From Cricetomys ansorgei (lineage: Eukaryota > Chordata > Mammalia > Rodentia > Nesomyidae), in assembly GCA_026225945.1 (NCBI GenBank), contig JAMJFZ010001074.1:4844001-4908000 (forward strand): DNA of 64,000 nt. The letters run 5' to 3'. Each line of letters opens with the position of its first letter. The first letter of the stretch is position 1. Below, in pieces: positions 61,975 to 64,000 of the stretch. The notes beneath the pieces are model-generated. The model had not been told where the DNA came from. It made no database searches and saw only the letters and a list, made by a program, of their open reading frames with translations. A program made the translations under genes and the position numbers.

Positions 61975-62235
61975 ATGTTCAGTCTCCGAGGAAACTGTTA
62001 TGTAACACTCCACCCCTTCCTCTGGCTCTTACATTCTCTCTACCGGTTCTCCTTCCACAATGATCCTTGAGCCATGGAGGAGGGATTGTAGATATCAACC
62101 TGTGGATAAAAATTATTTACTTCTGAAGAGCTTCTACCTGTGGTTATTAGTTGGTGCTGACAATAATGGTGATCTATAGGCATAAACACAAATGTTTAGA
62201 GGATGATTTAAAGACAGTCACATCTCAGTCCTCTA
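61975..62235 (-). mobile_element. L1 3' UTR fragment, minus strand, abutting the ERV
   Basis: 'cctctggctcttacattctc', 'cacaatgatccttgagccat', 'ggaggagggattgtagatat' and 'ctgaagagcttctacctgtg' follow the reversed L1 3' UTR. It fades out near 62235. Confidence 0.6.
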
Positions 62236-62309
62236 GTGTTGTGCACACGTTCAGATCCTCAATAACTACCAAGGAGTCCGATCTGATGCAAAACACATGG
62301 GGTCTCTTG

Positions 62310-62385
62310 AATTCAAACTGGAGCCTGGACCAAACGCCTCCCCTACACAGCAGGTACTGCGTCGGCCCAGGCTCCAGTCTGAATT
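62310..62385. repeat. Imperfect inverted repeat next to the ERV pol segment
   Basis: Arms 62310-62330 and 62365-62385 (about 21 bp, two mismatches; core ACTGGAGCCTGG with its complement) flank a loop of about 34 nt. It stands where the end of gag would be expected and resembles neither gag nor the neighbouring L1. Confidence 0.7.
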
Positions 62386-64000
62386 AAGGTCTGCTTTGAG
62401 GATGAAGACTAGGGAGGACGGGGTTTGGGCCCCCTCCCAGAACCCAGGGTAACCTTGAAAGTGGAGGGGAAACCTATAAATTTTTTGGTGGATACGGGAG
62501 CTCAATATTCAGTATTACTTTTGACTAATGGCAAATTATCTAAAAAGAAGTCCTGGGTCCAAGGGGCTAGAGGGACAAAACAATATCCATGGACTACCGG
62601 AAGAACTGATGACCTTGGGGTGGGCCAGGTAACCCACATGTTTATGCTCATCCCTGACTTTCCCTACCCTCTCCTGGGTCGTGACTTGTTGACAAAGATG
62701 GGGGCCCAGATCTACTATACCCCGGACAGAGTGCAAATACAAGGGAAGGAGGGACAGCGTATTCAGGTGCTTACCACCTCCCTCAATGATGAGTATCAAC
62801 TATTCGAAGCTCCCTCCCTTCCCGGTAAGGACATTGATGTATGGTTACTGGAATTCCCAGGAGTCTGGGCAGAAACAGGGGAACTAGGGCTGGTGAAGCA
62901 TTGCCCTCCTGCCTACGTGGAACTCAAGGTAGGAGCTGATCCTATACATGTCAGACAATATCCAATGACACGGGAGGCCCGAGCAGGAATCACTTCACAC
63001 ATACGTTGCCTCCTGGAGGCTAAAGTACTAAGACCCTGCCAATCTGACTGGAATACTCCCCTACTACCAGTGTGCAAGCCTGACACCAATGACTATCGAC
63101 CCGTCCAGGACCTCAGAGAGGTAAATAAGTGAATGACTGATATCCACCCAATTGTACCTAACCCATATACTCTCTTCAGTCTTTTGCCACCAGATCATAT
63201 CTAGTATTCAGTGCTAGATATTAAAGATGCTTTCTACAGCTTGCCATTGGCCCCCCAAGAGCCAAGAATAATTTGCCTTTGAATGGACTGATCCAGAGCG
63301 GGGAATTAATGGGCAGCTCACATAGAACAGACTACTTCAAGGATTCAAAAATTCTCCAACCATTTTTGATGAGGCCCTCCACGAAGATTTGGTGAGTTTC
63401 AAACCATTAATCCTCAGATAACATTGCTACAGTATGTTGATAACCTCCTAATAGCAGCAAAAGACAAACAAGCGTGTCTGGAAGGGTCTAAGAGGCCTGT
63501 GGACCCTAGAGCGATTAGGGTATCGGGCCTCTGCAAAGAAACCCCAAATATGCCTACCAGAAGTGACATACCTGGGGTACATACTAAAGAATGGACAAAG
63601 GTGACTGTCAGAGGCCAGCAAAGAGACCGTCCTAAAAATTCCAACCCCGACTACTCCACGCCAGGTAAGACAATTCCTGGGGACAGCAGGATTTTGTAGG
63701 TTATGGATCCCCGGGTTTGCAGAACTCACTAGACCTCTGTATGAGGCCACAAAAGATCATCCACGAGGATGTACATGGACAAAGGAACAACAACGGGCGT
63801 TTGAAAAACTAAAACAAGCCCTGTTGTGTGCACCAGCTCTGGGGATGCCTGATGTGACTAAACCCTTCCACCTCTACGTGGACAAAAGAAGGGGAGTAGC
63901 CAAGGGAGTGCTAACACAAACACTATGCCCCTGGAAACAATCAATAGCTTATCTATCTAAACGCCTTGACCCAGTGGCTGCAGGATGACCCCCTTGCCTG
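62386..64000 (+). pseudogene. pol: Gammaretrovirus-like ERV pol pseudogene (protease, reverse transcriptase, start of RNase H region)
   Basis: Decayed pol of a gammaretrovirus-like ERV, continuing past the window. After the readthrough UAG (62410) 239 codons are open to TGA at 63130. Protease keeps its catalytic LVDTGA (Asp codon at 62491) and the LLGRDLL block; N-terminal reverse transcriptase follows. Later, LDIKDAF (first catalytic Asp region, about 63214-63234) and [10 protein letters not shown] are recognisable but in different frames, with stops at 63202 and 63323. The YVDD box reads YVDN (63433-63444). YLGY is at about 63569-63580 with TGA at 63602, then connection/early RNase H sequence to a late TGA at about 63985. 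Gag is missing upstream. Family placement is secure at gammaretrovirus level only. It is non-functional. Confidence 0.92.
62410..62469 (+). promoter_or_regulatory. Gag-pol UAG readthrough signal with pseudoknot
   Basis: TAG at 62410-62412 is followed by an 8-nt purine-rich spacer GGAGGACG (62413-62420). Stem 1 pairs 62421-62429 with 62436-62445, leaving one unpaired A (62439) and one G-U pair. Stem 2 pairs CCCCT (62431-62435) with AGGGG (62465-62469) across a 19-nt loop. Known: murine-leukaemia-type viruses use UAG, an 8-nt spacer and an H-type pseudoknot for readthrough. The architecture here is the same; stem 2 is shorter. Confidence 0.8.

Noticed and set aside
1..64000. CRISPR array, tRNA, rRNA or bacterial-type operon
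   Set aside because: No regularly spaced repeats with unique spacers, no cloverleaf outside SINEs and no bacterial gene organisation; all regular repeats are microsatellites or retroelements.

Overview
This window looks like a gene-poor, AT-rich stretch of a muroid rodent genome. The evidence is B1/B4/B3-type SINEs, many fragments of rodent L1 (Lx-type) 3' UTR, rodent LTRs and medium-reiteration repeats, frequent (CA)n/(TA)n/(GA)n microsatellites and very few CpGs. Two B1 copies (23499 and 33322) have details I associate more with cricetids (hamster, vole, deer mouse) than with mouse, but this is a weak hint and no species is claimed. There is no operon, CRISPR, rRNA or tRNA gene, and no intact host protein-coding gene was recognised. 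Family names are from memory of consensus sequences, not from a database search.

Layout. 1-20 kb: B4-like SINE; LTRs at about 1979, 6911 and 19190 (the last behind a possible env-tail/polypurine-tract region); plus-strand L1 3' UTR at 7.9-8.5 kb and 10.7-11.7 kb, the second split by a polypurine tract of about 400 bp; a long rodent repeat at 11.7-13.3 kb; a MaLR-type LTR at 13.7-14.2 kb; minus-strand L1 at 15.2-16.1 and 17.7-18.0 kb. 20-40 kb: mostly unassigned AT-rich DNA, a well-defined minus-strand LTR at 27.2-27.6 kb, B1 copies at 23.5 and 33.3 kb, minus L1 fragments at 31.9 and 35.9 kb, and two L1 insertions with internal inversions at 38.5-40.0 kb. 40-62 kb: MaLR and rodent repeats, old L1 ORF2 pieces at 46.3-47.1 kb (minus) and 57.0-58.2 kb (plus), minus L1 3' UTRs at 45.8, 53.8, 60.2 and 62.0 kb, and several large microsatellites, most of them inside L1 copies.

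The right end (62386-64000) is the one clear protein-level feature: a decayed gammaretrovirus-like pol pseudogene that continues past the window. It keeps the gag-pol UAG, the 8-nt spacer and a pairing pattern matching the murine-leukaemia-virus-type readthrough pseudoknot, followed by 239 open codons of protease and early reverse transcriptase. After that come stops, frameshifts and a changed polymerase active site.

No undescribed multi-gene system was found. The best leads are the preserved readthrough signal, a 48-nt exon-like block with good splice sites on the minus strand at 55438-55485, the paired twin-primed L1s, the large palindromes, and an A/T-rich block with homeodomain/forkhead-like motifs near 34.5 kb.
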